Positions 35,388 to 43,794 of a DNA stretch of 64,000 nt are shown here, piece by piece; the first letter of the stretch is position 1; each line of letters begins with the position of its first letter. The stretch spans positions 558,001-622,000 of the forward strand of contig NZ_CP033918.1 of assembly GCF_003815675.1 (NCBI RefSeq), written 5' to 3'. The notes under the pieces were generated by a model that saw only the letters and a list, made by a program, of their open reading frames with translations, was not told the origin of the DNA and made no database searches. The translations under genes were made by a program, and so were the position numbers. Source of the stretch: Chryseobacterium sp. G0186. Its GTDB lineage: Bacteria; Bacteroidota; Bacteroidia; Flavobacteriales; Weeksellaceae.

Positions 35388-35993
35388 ATGATAGCGGTCA
35401 TTACCGGTGATATTATAAATTCACAGCATGCAGACACTGAAGTTTGGATTACCAAGCTTAAAAATCTTCTCGAAATCTGGGGAAGCGCTCCTTATACATG
35501 GGAAATCTACAGGGGAGATGAATTTCAGTTCAAGTGCAGTATTGATTCCGTGTTTTGGCATTTTCTAGCCATAAAATCACTTATTAAAAGTCAGGAAAAT
35601 TTAGACGTAAGAATTGCAATCGGTATTGGTGAAGAAAGCTTCTCATCCGAGAAAATCACTGAGTCCAATGGAACAGCCTATGTTAATTCCGGAAGACTGC
35701 TGAATGATATTAAAAATGACGGGCATACCGTTGCCATTAAGACTTCTAGTGATTCTGTAGACCGGGATCTTAACATCTTATTGAAATGGTCATCCAAGGA
35801 TTTTGATAACTGGACTATGGCTACAGCAGAGATTATTCATGAAATGATCATGAATCAGGATATTACCCAGGAAGATCTTGCTAAGAGATTTGCTATTTCA
35901 CAGTCTTCTGTAAGCCAGAGACTGAAACGAGCCAACTATGAGCTCATCGTGGAAACCAACCAGTATTTCAGAAAGAAAATCTCAGAACTATAG
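35388..35993 (+). CDS. SatD-like protein with C-terminal HTH
   Basis: 201 residues. The first about 135 residues resemble SatD family proteins (MIAVITGDIINSQ, YRGDEFQFKC, IRIAIGIGEE-like strand VRIAIGIGEESF, SNGTAYVNSGRLL). The last 55 carry a helix-turn-helix QEDLAKRFAISQSSVSQRLKRANYELI. The first part may sense a ligand. It is 2 bases before the DUF3307 gene, so both are coupled. Two palindromes at its promoter suggest autoregulation through the HTH. The exact role of the family is unknown. Confidence 0.75.
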   Translation: MIAVITGDIINSQHADTEVWITKLKNLLEIWGSAPYTWEIYRGDEFQFKCSIDSVFWHFLAIKSLIKSQENLDVRIAIGIGEESFSSEKITESNGTAYVNSGRLLNDIKNDGHTVAIKTSSDSVDRDLNILLKWSSKDFDNWTMATAEIIHEMIMNQDITQEDLAKRFAISQSSVSQRLKRANYELIVETNQYFRKKISEL

Positions 35994-35995
35994 GC

Positions 35996-36691
35996 ATGAT
36001 CTTTATCAAACTCATATTGGCACATCTACTCGGAGATTTTATACTTCAGCCAAATTCATGGGTTGCAGATAAGGAAAACCATCAACTCAAAAGTAAGTTT
36101 TTATACTTCCATGTTCTGATTCACACGGCTTTAAGTCTCATTTTTCTTTGGGATTTACAATTATGGTGGGTTGCTGTTTTGGTGGGAGTTACCCATTTCA
36201 TTATTGATGCGGCAAAACTTAAATTTCAAAATGTAAAGACAAAAAAAAGATGGTTTTTTATTGATCAGCTGCTTCATGTTTTAGTTATTGCAGGGGTTTC
36301 GCTTTATTTTCATGAGTATAGCTTCAGTTTTTCACAAAATCAGGAATTTTTAAAGATTATCATGGCAGCATTGTTTCTTACAACACCTGCTTCCATTTTT
36401 ATCAAAATACTATTGTCATCATGGACGCCGGCTCCCGATGGCCCAAACAATATCCAAACCGAATCTTTATCAAGTGCCGGAAAGTATATCGGAATTTTAG
36501 AACGTCTGCTGGTTTTCACCTTTATCATGGTGAATCACTGGGAGGGCGTAGGTTTCATGGTTGCTGCCAAATCTGTATTCAGGTTCAGTGACCTAGCACA
36601 GGCAAAACAGAGAAAACTTACAGAATATGTATTAATTGGTACATTGTTAAGTTTTGGAATGGCTGTCTTAACAGGAATAATAATTAAGTAA
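35996..36691 (+). CDS. DUF3307 family multi-pass membrane protein
   Basis: 231 residues with about six hydrophobic segments (LILAHLLGDFILQ, FLYFHVLIHTALSLIFL, LWWVAVLVGVTHFII, LHVLVIAGVSLYF, IMAALFLTTPASIFI, VLIGTLLSFGMAVLTGII). The N-terminal HLLGDFILQ and HVLIHT/HFIIDA motifs mark DUF3307. Function unknown. Paired with the SatD-like regulator upstream; purC follows after 36 bases and may be read through. Confidence 0.82.
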   Translation: MIFIKLILAHLLGDFILQPNSWVADKENHQLKSKFLYFHVLIHTALSLIFLWDLQLWWVAVLVGVTHFIIDAAKLKFQNVKTKKRWFFIDQLLHVLVIAGVSLYFHEYSFSFSQNQEFLKIIMAALFLTTPASIFIKILLSSWTPAPDGPNNIQTESLSSAGKYIGILERLLVFTFIMVNHWEGVGFMVAAKSVFRFSDLAQAKQRKLTEYVLIGTLLSFGMAVLTGIIIK

Positions 36692-36727
36692 ATCAATAAA
36701 TCTAACTACAATTTAGAAAGTAAAATT

Positions 36728-37450
36728 ATGAGTCAAAAGAAAGAAATGTTGTACGAGGGGAAAGCGAAACAAGTATTTGCTACCGATAATCCTGATGAAG
36801 TAGTAGTACGTTTCAAAGACGATGCTACAGCATTTAACGCTCAAAAGAAAGGTCAGGTTGATCTGAAAGGAGAAATGAACAACGCCATTACTACCCTTAT
36901 TTTTGAATACCTAAATGAAAAAGGAATCAAAACTCATTTCATCAAACAATTGGACGAAAGAGAGCAGTTGGTAAAAAAAGTATCTATCATTCCTTTGGAA
37001 ATGGTCGTGAGAAACTACTCTGCAGGAAGTATGGCACAAAGATTAGGAGTGGAAGAAGGAATTAAATCTCCTGTAACCATCTTTGATATCTGCTACAAAA
37101 AAGACGAATTGGGAGATCCGCTTATCAATGATCACCACGCTGTTTTCCTAGGAGCAGCTACCTATGAGGAGCTTGATGAAATGTATGAGTTAACTTCAGA
37201 CATCAATGAAATCCTTATCGATCTTTTCGACAAGATGAATATCATCCTGGTAGACTTTAAAATCGAATTAGGAAAAACTTCTGATGGGGAAATTATCTTA
37301 GCTGACGAAATCTCTCCGGATACATGCAGACTTTGGGATAAAGATACCATGAAGAAACTGGATAAAGACAGATTCAGAAGAGACTTAGGAGAAGTAACTG
37401 AGGCTTATGTAGAAATCTACAACCGATTGAAGAACTTACTTGCAAAATAA
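36728..37450 (+). CDS. purC: Phosphoribosylaminoimidazole-succinocarboxamide synthase
   Basis: 240 residues, full length. [12 protein letters not shown] at the N terminus, [37 protein letters not shown] and [15 protein letters not shown] are the SAICAR synthetase signature. Sixth-to-eighth step area of purine synthesis: joins aspartate to CAIR with ATP. It stands before purF, from which it is separated by a small four-helix-bundle gene. Confidence 0.97.
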   Translation: MSQKKEMLYEGKAKQVFATDNPDEVVVRFKDDATAFNAQKKGQVDLKGEMNNAITTLIFEYLNEKGIKTHFIKQLDEREQLVKKVSIIPLEMVVRNYSAGSMAQRLGVEEGIKSPVTIFDICYKKDELGDPLINDHHAVFLGAATYEELDEMYELTSDINEILIDLFDKMNIILVDFKIELGKTSDGEIILADEISPDTCRLWDKDTMKKLDKDRFRRDLGEVTEAYVEIYNRLKNLLAK

Positions 37451-37453
37451 TTT

Positions 37454-37900
37454 TAGAAATTAGAAGTTAGATATTAGAAATTAGTATGAAATCGCACCGG
37501 ATAGAAGATTTGAAAGTCTGGAATAAATCTATGGTTTTAGTTAAAGAGATTTATTTAATCTCAGCTGAATTACCAATAGAAGAAAAATTCGGACTCCAAT
37601 CTCAGATCAGAAGATGTGCTGTCTCAATACCATCTAATATTGCCGAAGGAGCCGGAAGAAATAATAAAAATGAATTTTACCAGTTTCTTGGAATTGCGTT
37701 TGGTTCTACCTACGAATTGCAAACCCAACTTCAGTTATGGATTGATTTGAATTTTATTTCTGAAATAAAAATAGCTCCCCTAAAAGAACTTTTATCTGAA
37801 ATTCAGAAAATGATCTATTCATTAAAAGCAAGTTTAAAATTATAATTGAAGTTAACTTAGACTAATTTCTAACATCTAATATCTAACTTCTAATCATTAG
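37454..37900 (+). mobile_element. Inverted-repeat-bounded element carrying a four-helix-bundle gene
   Basis: Left repeat at 37454-37484 contains ATTAGAAGTTAGATATTAGA; right repeat at 37862-37900 contains its exact reverse complement. The repeats have a TTAGAA/TTAGAT rhythm. Together they bracket a single gene of the 23S rRNA intervening-sequence family and separate purC from purF. This looks like an inserted element able to fold into a long stem. Mobility is inferred. Confidence 0.6.
37486..37845 (+). CDS. Four helix bundle protein (23S rRNA intervening sequence family)
   Basis: 119 residues. HRIEDLKVWNKSMVLVKEIY, GLQSQIRRCAVSIPSNIAEGAGRNNKNEFYQFLGIAFGS and ELQTQLQLWIDLN match the S23/IVP family exactly in layout. 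These proteins were first found inside intervening sequences of 23S rRNA; their job is unknown, though RNA binding is suspected. Here the gene lies within the pur cluster, bounded by inverted repeats and starting 1 base after the left one. Confidence 0.9.
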   Translation: MKSHRIEDLKVWNKSMVLVKEIYLISAELPIEEKFGLQSQIRRCAVSIPSNIAEGAGRNNKNEFYQFLGIAFGSTYELQTQLQLWIDLNFISEIKIAPLKELLSEIQKMIYSLKASLKL

Positions 37901-37911
37901 AAAAAATAGAA

Positions 37912-39411
37912 ATGAAAAGTTTAGACATTCATAAAAGTGAATATTTAAAACAGTTTGAAAACCAGACCTATGGGAGGAATCTTTTCAGAACTCAGGAAGA
38001 GGAAAGATTAGATGCTCCAAACGAGGAATGTGGGATCTTCGGAATGTATTCAGACCAAGATCTGGATACGTTTTCTCTTTCACAGTTCGGGCTTTTTGCA
38101 TTACAGCACAGGGGCCAGGAAGCTTGTGGTATCTCTGTCTTAAAAGATGGAAGAATCACCAATATGAAAGACGAGGGGCTTGTTTTAGATGTTTATAAAG
38201 ACATTCAGGATCCTGAAACTTTTATGGGAAATTCTGCAATCGGACATACCCGTTATACGACTGCAGGAGATAAAAAGAAATATAATTTTCAGCCATTTTT
38301 CGCTAAAAACGAATATGACCAGATTATACTTTCCATAGCACACAACGGTAACCTTACCAATGCCAAGGAATTGAAGCAAGAATTAGAAGCTGAGGGCGTT
38401 GTTTTCAGAGCTACTTCTGACTCTGAGGTTATCCTTAGACTGATTCAAAAGAACCTTGACCTTGGACTTCGTGGAGCTATTAAGGCAACTATGGAGAAAA
38501 TTGAAGGAGCTTATTCCGTAGTGGGAATGACCAGAAATAAGTTCTTCGCATTCAGGGACTTCAATGGTATCCGTCCATTGGTGTTAGGAGCTATAGATGA
38601 AAATTCTTATGTTGTTGCTTCAGAATCAGTAGCTTTAGATGCTGTAGGAGCTCAATATGTACGTGATATTCTTCCGGGAGAGATCATTTATACCAATGAA
38701 AACGAACCTGGAAAACTTCACTCTTATATGATGGATGAAGCAAAAGGAAAACAAAGAATCTGTTCTTTTGAATATATTTATTTTGCAAGACCTGACTCTA
38801 CCTTAGAAAACATCAATGTATATGAGATCAGAGAGAAGTCTGGTGAAAAAATCTGGGAACAGGCTCCTGTAGAAGCTGATTTAGTTATTGGAGTTCCGGA
38901 TTCCGGAGTACCTGCTGCTATTGGTTTCTCTAAAGCCTCAGGAATACCTTTCCGCCCGGTTTTAATTAAAAACAGATACATCGGAAGAAGTTTCATTGTT
39001 CCTACCCAGGAAATGAGAGAAAGAGTAGTAAACCTTAAACTGAACCCAATTATTTCCGAGATGAAAGATAAAAGGGTAGTTATTATTGACGACTCTATCG
39101 TTCGTGGAACAACCTCTAAAAGATTGGTTAAAATCTTAAAAGATGCAGGCGTTAAGGAAATTCACTTCAGAAGTGTTTCTCCACCAATTATTGCACCATG
39201 CTATCTGGGAATAGATACTCCTTCAAAGGATGATCTTATTTCCGCAAACATGACTACAGAAGAACTTAAAAACTATTTAGGAGTAGATTCCCTAGAATTT
39301 TTAAGCATAGATAACCTAAAAGAAATATTGGGATCTTCCAATCATTGCTTCGGATGCTTCACAGAAGAATATCCGGTAGGAAAAGGAGAGGAGGTGGAAC
39401 TATTCAATTAG
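37912..39411 (+). CDS. purF: Amidophosphoribosyltransferase
   Basis: 499 residues. An N-terminal leader of 39 residues precedes the catalytic cysteine in NEECGIFG (Cys40), so processing or a long propeptide is expected. The glutaminase domain (LQHRGQEACG, GHTRYTTAGD, HNGNLTNA, SDSEVIL) is followed by the phosphoribosyltransferase domain with VIIDDSIVRGTTSKRL near 395, and FeS-type cysteines may be present (CYLGID, HCFGCF). First step of purine synthesis. Probably co-transcribed with purC through the inserted element; a terminator follows. Confidence 0.97.
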   Translation: MKSLDIHKSEYLKQFENQTYGRNLFRTQEEERLDAPNEECGIFGMYSDQDLDTFSLSQFGLFALQHRGQEACGISVLKDGRITNMKDEGLVLDVYKDIQDPETFMGNSAIGHTRYTTAGDKKKYNFQPFFAKNEYDQIILSIAHNGNLTNAKELKQELEAEGVVFRATSDSEVILRLIQKNLDLGLRGAIKATMEKIEGAYSVVGMTRNKFFAFRDFNGIRPLVLGAIDENSYVVASESVALDAVGAQYVRDILPGEIIYTNENEPGKLHSYMMDEAKGKQRICSFEYIYFARPDSTLENINVYEIREKSGEKIWEQAPVEADLVIGVPDSGVPAAIGFSKASGIPFRPVLIKNRYIGRSFIVPTQEMRERVVNLKLNPIISEMKDKRVVIIDDSIVRGTTSKRLVKILKDAGVKEIHFRSVSPPIIAPCYLGIDTPSKDDLISANMTTEELKNYLGVDSLEFLSIDNLKEILGSSNHCFGCFTEEYPVGKGEEVELFN

Positions 39412-39437
39412 TAATCGTATTCTTATAGACAAAAACA

Positions 39438-39469
39438 AAGAGTCAGGTATCATAATGCCTGGCTCTTTT
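39438..39469 (+). terminator. Terminator of purF
   Basis: Arms AAGAGTCAGG and CCTGGCTCTT (one G-T pair), then TTGG. The T-run is weak. Confidence 0.65.
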
Positions 39470-39578
39470 GGTATTTTATATCAAAATCAGAATAAGGATT
39501 ATTTAGCAGAAGATTAATATTCCGGTATTATACAGGACACAAGTAAATTTTAATTTTACAAGATTAAAATTTTGACAT

Positions 39579-40526
39579 ATGAAGAACGTATTTTTCACTG
39601 CTGCTTTCCTAGTATTTACCCAGTTTTATTCCTCACAATCTTTCGATAAACAAGCACATCGTGGAGGAAAATCTCTCTACCCGGAAAATACCATTCCAGC
39701 CATGAAGAATGCCTTAAAAATGGATGTAACAACCTTGGAAATGGATCTGGCCATCACAAAAGACAAGAGGGTAATCCTTTCCCATGATGCTTTTCTTTCT
39801 CCTGAATTAATAACAAAACCTGATGGAACCTACATTCCAAAAGATTCAGGATTTTACTATAAAATTTATGAGATGCCTTATGCAAGGATTCAAACATTTG
39901 ATGTAGGGCTAAAAAAGCTAAACAACTATCCTGATCAGAAGAAAATGAAAGCTCAAAAACCTCTTTTTTCTGATGTTATAAAGGCTTGTGAAGCGTATTC
40001 CCGTGAATTAAAAAGACCATTGCCTTTTTATAATATTGAAACAAAAACACGTCCATTCTCCGATAATATCTTCCATCCGGAGCCAAAGGAATTTGTAGCT
40101 CTGATGATGAAGGTTATTGTAGAAAATAAGATTCAGGATCGGGTGATTATTCAGTCTTTTGATCCAAGAACACTGGAAATTATTCACAAGGAATATCCTA
40201 AAATAATGACAGCTTTGCTAGTAGAGAAAGTGGATGACAAAAAACTTGCACAGCAACAGGCTCATTTCAGGAATATACCAATAGAGAAATTTAAAATGTA
40301 TCCCGACCATCTGAATGGAGTAGCAGGAGATATGAAATTCCTAAGTTTTACTCCCACTATTTACAGCCCCGATCATACCCTTGTTACCCCAAAACTTATT
40401 GAAGAATGCCACGCATTAGGCATGAAGGTTATCCCTTGGACAGTAAATACCAAAGAAAGGTTACAGGAATTAAAAAATATGGGGATAGATGGAGTAATCA
40501 GTGATGATCCCAGAATCTTTAAATAA
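39579..40526 (+). CDS. Exported glycerophosphodiester phosphodiesterase
   Basis: 315 residues. Signal peptide MKNVFFTAAFLVFTQFYSS, then the GDPD TIM barrel: KQAHRGGKSLYPENTIPA near 25-42 (catalytic HR and Glu), TLEMDLAITKDKRVILSHDAFL near 52-72 (Glu, Asp, His), and the closing MKVIPWTVNTKERLQELKNMGIDGVISDDPRIF. It hydrolyses deacylated phospholipids to glycerol-3-phosphate in the periplasm. No T9SS tail or lipobox. A bidirectional terminator follows. Confidence 0.92.
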   Translation: MKNVFFTAAFLVFTQFYSSQSFDKQAHRGGKSLYPENTIPAMKNALKMDVTTLEMDLAITKDKRVILSHDAFLSPELITKPDGTYIPKDSGFYYKIYEMPYARIQTFDVGLKKLNNYPDQKKMKAQKPLFSDVIKACEAYSRELKRPLPFYNIETKTRPFSDNIFHPEPKEFVALMMKVIVENKIQDRVIIQSFDPRTLEIIHKEYPKIMTALLVEKVDDKKLAQQQAHFRNIPIEKFKMYPDHLNGVAGDMKFLSFTPTIYSPDHTLVTPKLIEECHALGMKVIPWTVNTKERLQELKNMGIDGVISDDPRIFK

Positions 40527-40566
40527 CTCCTCGGTATTATTTTTCACCTTTTTATCCATTCAATAT

Positions 40567-40598
40567 AAATAGCCGGAAGAATTTCTTCCGGCTATTTT
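40567..40598. terminator. Bidirectional terminator between the phosphodiesterase and barrel genes
   Basis: Arms AAATAGCCGGAAGAA and TTCTTCCGGCTATTT with T-rich flanks on both sides, between convergent genes ending at 40526 and 40651. Confidence 0.88.
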
Positions 40599-40650
40599 AT
40601 ACGATACAGAAGTCTGTATCTGGAGTTAAAAAATTGGTTTTATTTTTTAA

Positions 40651-41337
40651 TTAGAACTTATAGTTTAGACCTAACTGGAAAACTCTGTTATTGTTATCAG
40701 CTGCTGGTCTGCTCTTATCAATCTTTGTCAAGCTATTTACATATCTTGCGTTGATACCGATATTAGAGGTAATATCATATCCTAAACCAAGACCTAAACC
40801 GAAGTTAAATTTGTTGATCTGGTCTTTATCAATATCTTCGGTGTGAGATTGAGTTGTTGTAGTTGTGATGCCTCCCGTAGTTGTTGTAGTCGTTACATCT
40901 CCTTTATTTTTACCATTGATGAAATAACTGAATTCAGGTCCAGCTTCAATATAAAACTTATCAACAGGTCTCATTTGAACCATCAAAGGAACAGAGATAT
41001 AGTTCATGGTTACTTTATCCTGTACTTTTACGGTACCGTTGGCAATAGGAGTAGAAGAGATCACATCTCTTGCACCCATTTGGTTGTACAATACCTCAGG
41101 TTGTAGGCTAAACTGCTTAGAGATTGGAATATTCACAAAAGCACCCGCATGAAAACCTAGTTTTTGGCTGTTCATCCCAAATTTTTGTTCGCTGAAATAC
41201 GCTGAGTTTCCTCCGGCCTTGATCCCGAATCTTACAGGTTGACCGTCTTTTTTAAGTGCAGATGTATTAGTTGTTGTTTCTTGTGCAAAGGCTAATGTAC
41301 CAGCAGCTAATGCCAGTCCAAAAAATAACTTCTTCAT
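40651..41337 (-). CDS. Outer-membrane beta-barrel protein, porin family (paralog A)
   Basis: 228 residues. Signal peptide MKKLFFGLALAAGTLAFA, cut before Q. Amphipathic strands fit an eight-strand barrel: VRFGIKAGGNSAYF, GFHAGAFVNIPISKQFSLQPEVLYNQMG, NYISVPLMVQMRP, FYIEAGPEFSYFI, NFGLGLGLGYDI, and the C-terminal strand VFQLGLNYKF with terminal Phe, the beta signal for membrane insertion. One surface loop is a Thr tract (VTTTTTTGGITTTTTQ). First or last of four tandem relatives; each has its own terminator and a -24/-12-like promoter. Function unknown, possibly a structural or permeability role. Confidence 0.9.
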   Translation of the reverse strand: MKKLFFGLALAAGTLAFAQETTTNTSALKKDGQPVRFGIKAGGNSAYFSEQKFGMNSQKLGFHAGAFVNIPISKQFSLQPEVLYNQMGARDVISSTPIANGTVKVQDKVTMNYISVPLMVQMRPVDKFYIEAGPEFSYFINGKNKGDVTTTTTTGGITTTTTQSHTEDIDKDQINKFNFGLGLGLGYDITSNIGINARYVNSLTKIDKSRPAADNNNRVFQLGLNYKF

Positions 41338-41397
41338 AATTTTATTTTTTAATTTTACTACTTTAAATGATTTTTTTCAATCACTTGACATTTATTT

Positions 41398-41413
41398 TGC
41401 AAAATGCTTGCCA
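41398..41413 (-). promoter_or_regulatory. Putative sigma-54 promoter of barrel paralog A
   Basis: Minus strand TGGCAAGCATTTTGCA fits TGGCAcg-N4-TTGCa, with GG and GC separated by 10 bases as sigma-54 requires. It lies 60 bases before the ATG. The same kind of box is found before the three other barrel paralogs. Confidence 0.65.
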
Positions 41414-41775
41414 AACTTAAAAAACATAGATACAGCGCCGTTTTAAAGGGTTTTTCATTAAAAATAAGAACCATTATATAGAGTTATTATGTAAAATATT
41501 TCCATGTATATGGATTTTTTATAATAAATTATATGTTAAATTCATTCTATATTGAAATAAAATCTTAACTGACAATTATTTTCTTTTTAATGAATCTAAA
41601 CCATAGATTTTAGAAGTTTTCAAAGGAAAAAATGTTTTTTTAAGCACAAAATTTACAAATTTTAAAACACTATGAAGTTTATTATGGATTTTTTACAGGT
41701 AATTTCAGAATGAAGGAGAGAATGATATCTTGTATATAATTCTTTACAAGTCCTATTACCTCTGTAAAATAAAAA

Positions 41776-41803
41776 AGTGCCGAACGTTTTATCGCTCGAC
41801 ACT
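41776..41803 (-). terminator. Terminator of barrel paralog B
   Basis: Arms AGTGCCGAACG and CGCTCGACACT with G-T pairs; T-run on the minus strand (TTTTTTATTTTAC). Apart from this and the paralog A promoter, the gap 41338-41826 shows no gene. Confidence 0.75.
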
Positions 41804-41826
41804 AACTTGAAGAATAAAAAATATCT

Positions 41827-42525
41827 CTACTTGAATTTGTAAGCTACACCAACCTGAATAGCATTATTTCTTGATTTATTGTCATTTTCTGAGATATCGT
41901 TCTTTAAAAGACTTGTAATACCTGCAGTAAATCTTGCGGTCACTCCAAAACTTTGAGTAAAGTAATAACCCGCTCCAATACCTATTCCAAAATTGAATTT
42001 ATTATAAAGATCCTTTGGGATTTTATTGGAAAAGCTCTCAGAATAAATATTTGTTTTAGTTCCTGATGTTTCTGTAACCGTATAATCTCCTTTTGATTTT
42101 CCGCCAAGCAGTAATCCAAACTCAGGACCAGCCTCTACATAAAGCTGAGGAAGAATATTATACTGAACCATAACCGGAAGAACTAAATAATTGAAGTTTG
42201 TTGTATAAGTAGACGTTCTTCTGTATCTGTAATCATTGGAGCTGAGAGTAAGATAGTCTTCTGTTTTTGATCCCATCTGACTGAAAAGAAGCTCAGGCTG
42301 AATACTGAATTTTTCAGCTACCGGAATATTTACAAATACACCTGCATTAAAACCAGGCTTTAGTTTCTCATTGTTATCATAATTATAACTGTCATTACTG
42401 GTTACAGTAGAGGCATTGAATCCGGCTTTAACCCCAAAGGTGATAGGAGAAGATGACTTAACTTTTTCCTGTGCATGTACAAAAAGGCATCCAGCGAATG
42501 CCAACCCCATAAAGAGTTTTTTCAT
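41827..42525 (-). CDS. Outer-membrane beta-barrel protein, porin family (paralog B)
   Basis: 232 residues. Signal peptide MKKLFMGLAFAGCLFVHA, cut before Q. Same strand order as its neighbours: ITFGVKAGFNASTV, PGFNAGVFVNIPVAEKFSIQPELLFSQMG, NYLVLPVMVQYNILPQLYVEAGPEFGLLL, FNFGIGIGAGYYFTQSFGVTARF, and final strand IQVGVAYKFK. Longer, Tyr/Ser/Arg-rich loops (SNDYRYRRTSTYT) distinguish it. It should sit in the outer membrane with loops outside. Confidence 0.9.
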   Translation of the reverse strand: MKKLFMGLAFAGCLFVHAQEKVKSSSPITFGVKAGFNASTVTSNDSYNYDNNEKLKPGFNAGVFVNIPVAEKFSIQPELLFSQMGSKTEDYLTLSSNDYRYRRTSTYTTNFNYLVLPVMVQYNILPQLYVEAGPEFGLLLGGKSKGDYTVTETSGTKTNIYSESFSNKIPKDLYNKFNFGIGIGAGYYFTQSFGVTARFTAGITSLLKNDISENDNKSRNNAIQVGVAYKFK

Positions 42526-42559
42526 GATTTTTAAGTTTTAATTTAATTTCTATTGTTGA

Positions 42560-42575
42560 AGCAAAACTTCCGCCA
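42560..42575 (-). promoter_or_regulatory. Putative sigma-54 promoter of barrel paralog B
   Basis: Minus strand TGGCGGAAGTTTTGCT keeps GG-N10-GC, and lies 35 bases before the ATG. Confidence 0.55.
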
Positions 42576-42610
42576 AATAAAGGAAAATGACAAAAGTCAT
42601 ATAAAAGCGA

Positions 42611-42644
42611 AAAAGTCAGATTTAACAAGTAAACCTGACTTTTT
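42611..42644 (-). terminator. Hairpin between barrel paralogs B and C
   Basis: Arms AAAAGTCAG and CTGACTTTT around a 15-base loop with T-runs both ways. It stands upstream of paralog B and after the terminator of paralog C, so it may be a back-up stop. The gap 42526-42926 has no gene. Confidence 0.55.
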
Positions 42645-42876
42645 CTATTGAAATCAAAATGTATTTATGTTTTGTAATGTATCCTAACAAGATATTACGC
42701 CATCTTTCAACATAATATATTATAATAGTTTACTATTGAGGTCTGATCTTTATAAATCAAATACAATTCACTATATAATAAAAACTGTTGAATGGGAATA
42801 TTTTGAACTTAGAATACAATCAGTACATAACAGGCAAATTTCTTGCCAAAAATGTTTTATAAGTATTTTATACAAA

Positions 42877-42906
42877 AAAACCGGATTAAATACATAATCC
42901 GGTTTT
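42877..42906 (-). terminator. Terminator of barrel paralog C
   Basis: Arms AAAACCGGATTA and TAATCCGGTTTT, then T-rich on the minus strand (TTTTTTTGTATAAA). Confidence 0.85.
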
Positions 42907-42926
42907 ATAATTTATTAAGACTCAGC

Positions 42927-43514
42927 TTAGAATTTGTAAGCTAAACCAACCTGGAATGCTCCATTTTTGTTAGAATCTGAACCACTAGGTCTGTCTTTTG
43001 CTATATCACTTAAACCTGCAACATATCTTACGTTCACACCAATGTTTTGAGTGAAATAATAACCTGCTCCAAGACCAAGACCAAAATCAAAAGTTTTAGT
43101 TTCGTCTTTAATATCTATAGAGTTAGACTGATATTTTGCTTTTGCGCTGATTAAGAATCCGAATTGAGGACCTGCTTCTAAATATAGATTAGGAAGAGCG
43201 TTGTACTGGAACATTACCGGTACAGCAATATAATCTAGATTAGCTTTTACATCACTATTTGATTTTGCTTTTGCACCCATTCCGCTATATAAGATTTCCG
43301 GTTGTACAGAGAAATCCTGAGCTACTGGAATGTTAGCAAATACACCACCATAAAATCCAGCTTTAGAATTCCATCCGCTAGCAGTAAGACTGGAAACGTT
43401 AAGACCTGCTTTTAAACCAAATCTGATTGGAGAAGAAGCTGTATTACTAGAAGTTTTTTGTGCAAATGTAAAAGTACCTGCTACTAATGCTAGGCCTAAA
43501 AAAATCTTTTTCAT
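42927..43514 (-). CDS. Outer-membrane beta-barrel protein, porin family (paralog C)
   Basis: 195 residues, the shortest intact copy. Signal peptide MKKIFLGLALVAGTFTFA. Strands IRFGLKAGLNVSSL, AGFYGGVFANIPVAQDFSVQPEILYSGMG, NLDYIAVPVMFQYNALPNLYLEAGPQFGFLIS, FDFGLGLGAGYYFTQNIGVNVRYVAGLSDI and the closing FQVGLAYKF with terminal Phe. It is closest to paralog D, sharing the DYIAVPVMFQYNALPNLYLEAGP block and the DIAK-NRPSGSD end, which indicates recent duplication. Confidence 0.9.
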   Translation of the reverse strand: MKKIFLGLALVAGTFTFAQKTSSNTASSPIRFGLKAGLNVSSLTASGWNSKAGFYGGVFANIPVAQDFSVQPEILYSGMGAKAKSNSDVKANLDYIAVPVMFQYNALPNLYLEAGPQFGFLISAKAKYQSNSIDIKDETKTFDFGLGLGAGYYFTQNIGVNVRYVAGLSDIAKDRPSGSDSNKNGAFQVGLAYKF

Positions 43515-43562
43515 AAGTATTTATTTAATAGTTTTTAAGTTTTATTTAACATTTTCTTTATA

Positions 43563-43578
43563 ATCAAATGGTGTGCCA
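43563..43578 (-). promoter_or_regulatory. Putative sigma-54 promoter of barrel paralog C
   Basis: Minus strand TGGCACACCATTTGAT has the -24 TGGCAC exactly; the -12 is TTGAT instead of TTGCW, so weaker. Position 49 bases before the ATG. Confidence 0.45.
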
Positions 43579-43723
43579 AAAAATGTATTAAATAATTTTA
43601 TTCACCATAAAGCTTTGTTTGTTTGTATTAACGCCGATGGTTTTCTCATTTTTAATTAAATTAATGTTTTAAATATATTTAAAAAGAGAATATTTTTCTT
43701 AACATTATTTAAGGATTAAAACA

Positions 43724-43757
43724 AAAAGACCAGATTAAAAAATTAATCTGATCTTTT
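43724..43757 (-). terminator. Terminator of barrel paralog D
   Basis: Arms AAAAGACCAGATTAA and TTAATCTGATCTTTT, with T-run on the minus strand. The gap 43515-43821 otherwise has only the paralog C promoter. Confidence 0.85.
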
Positions 43758-43794
43758 TTATTGAATATAAAATTTGTTAAAGAATGTATAAAGC

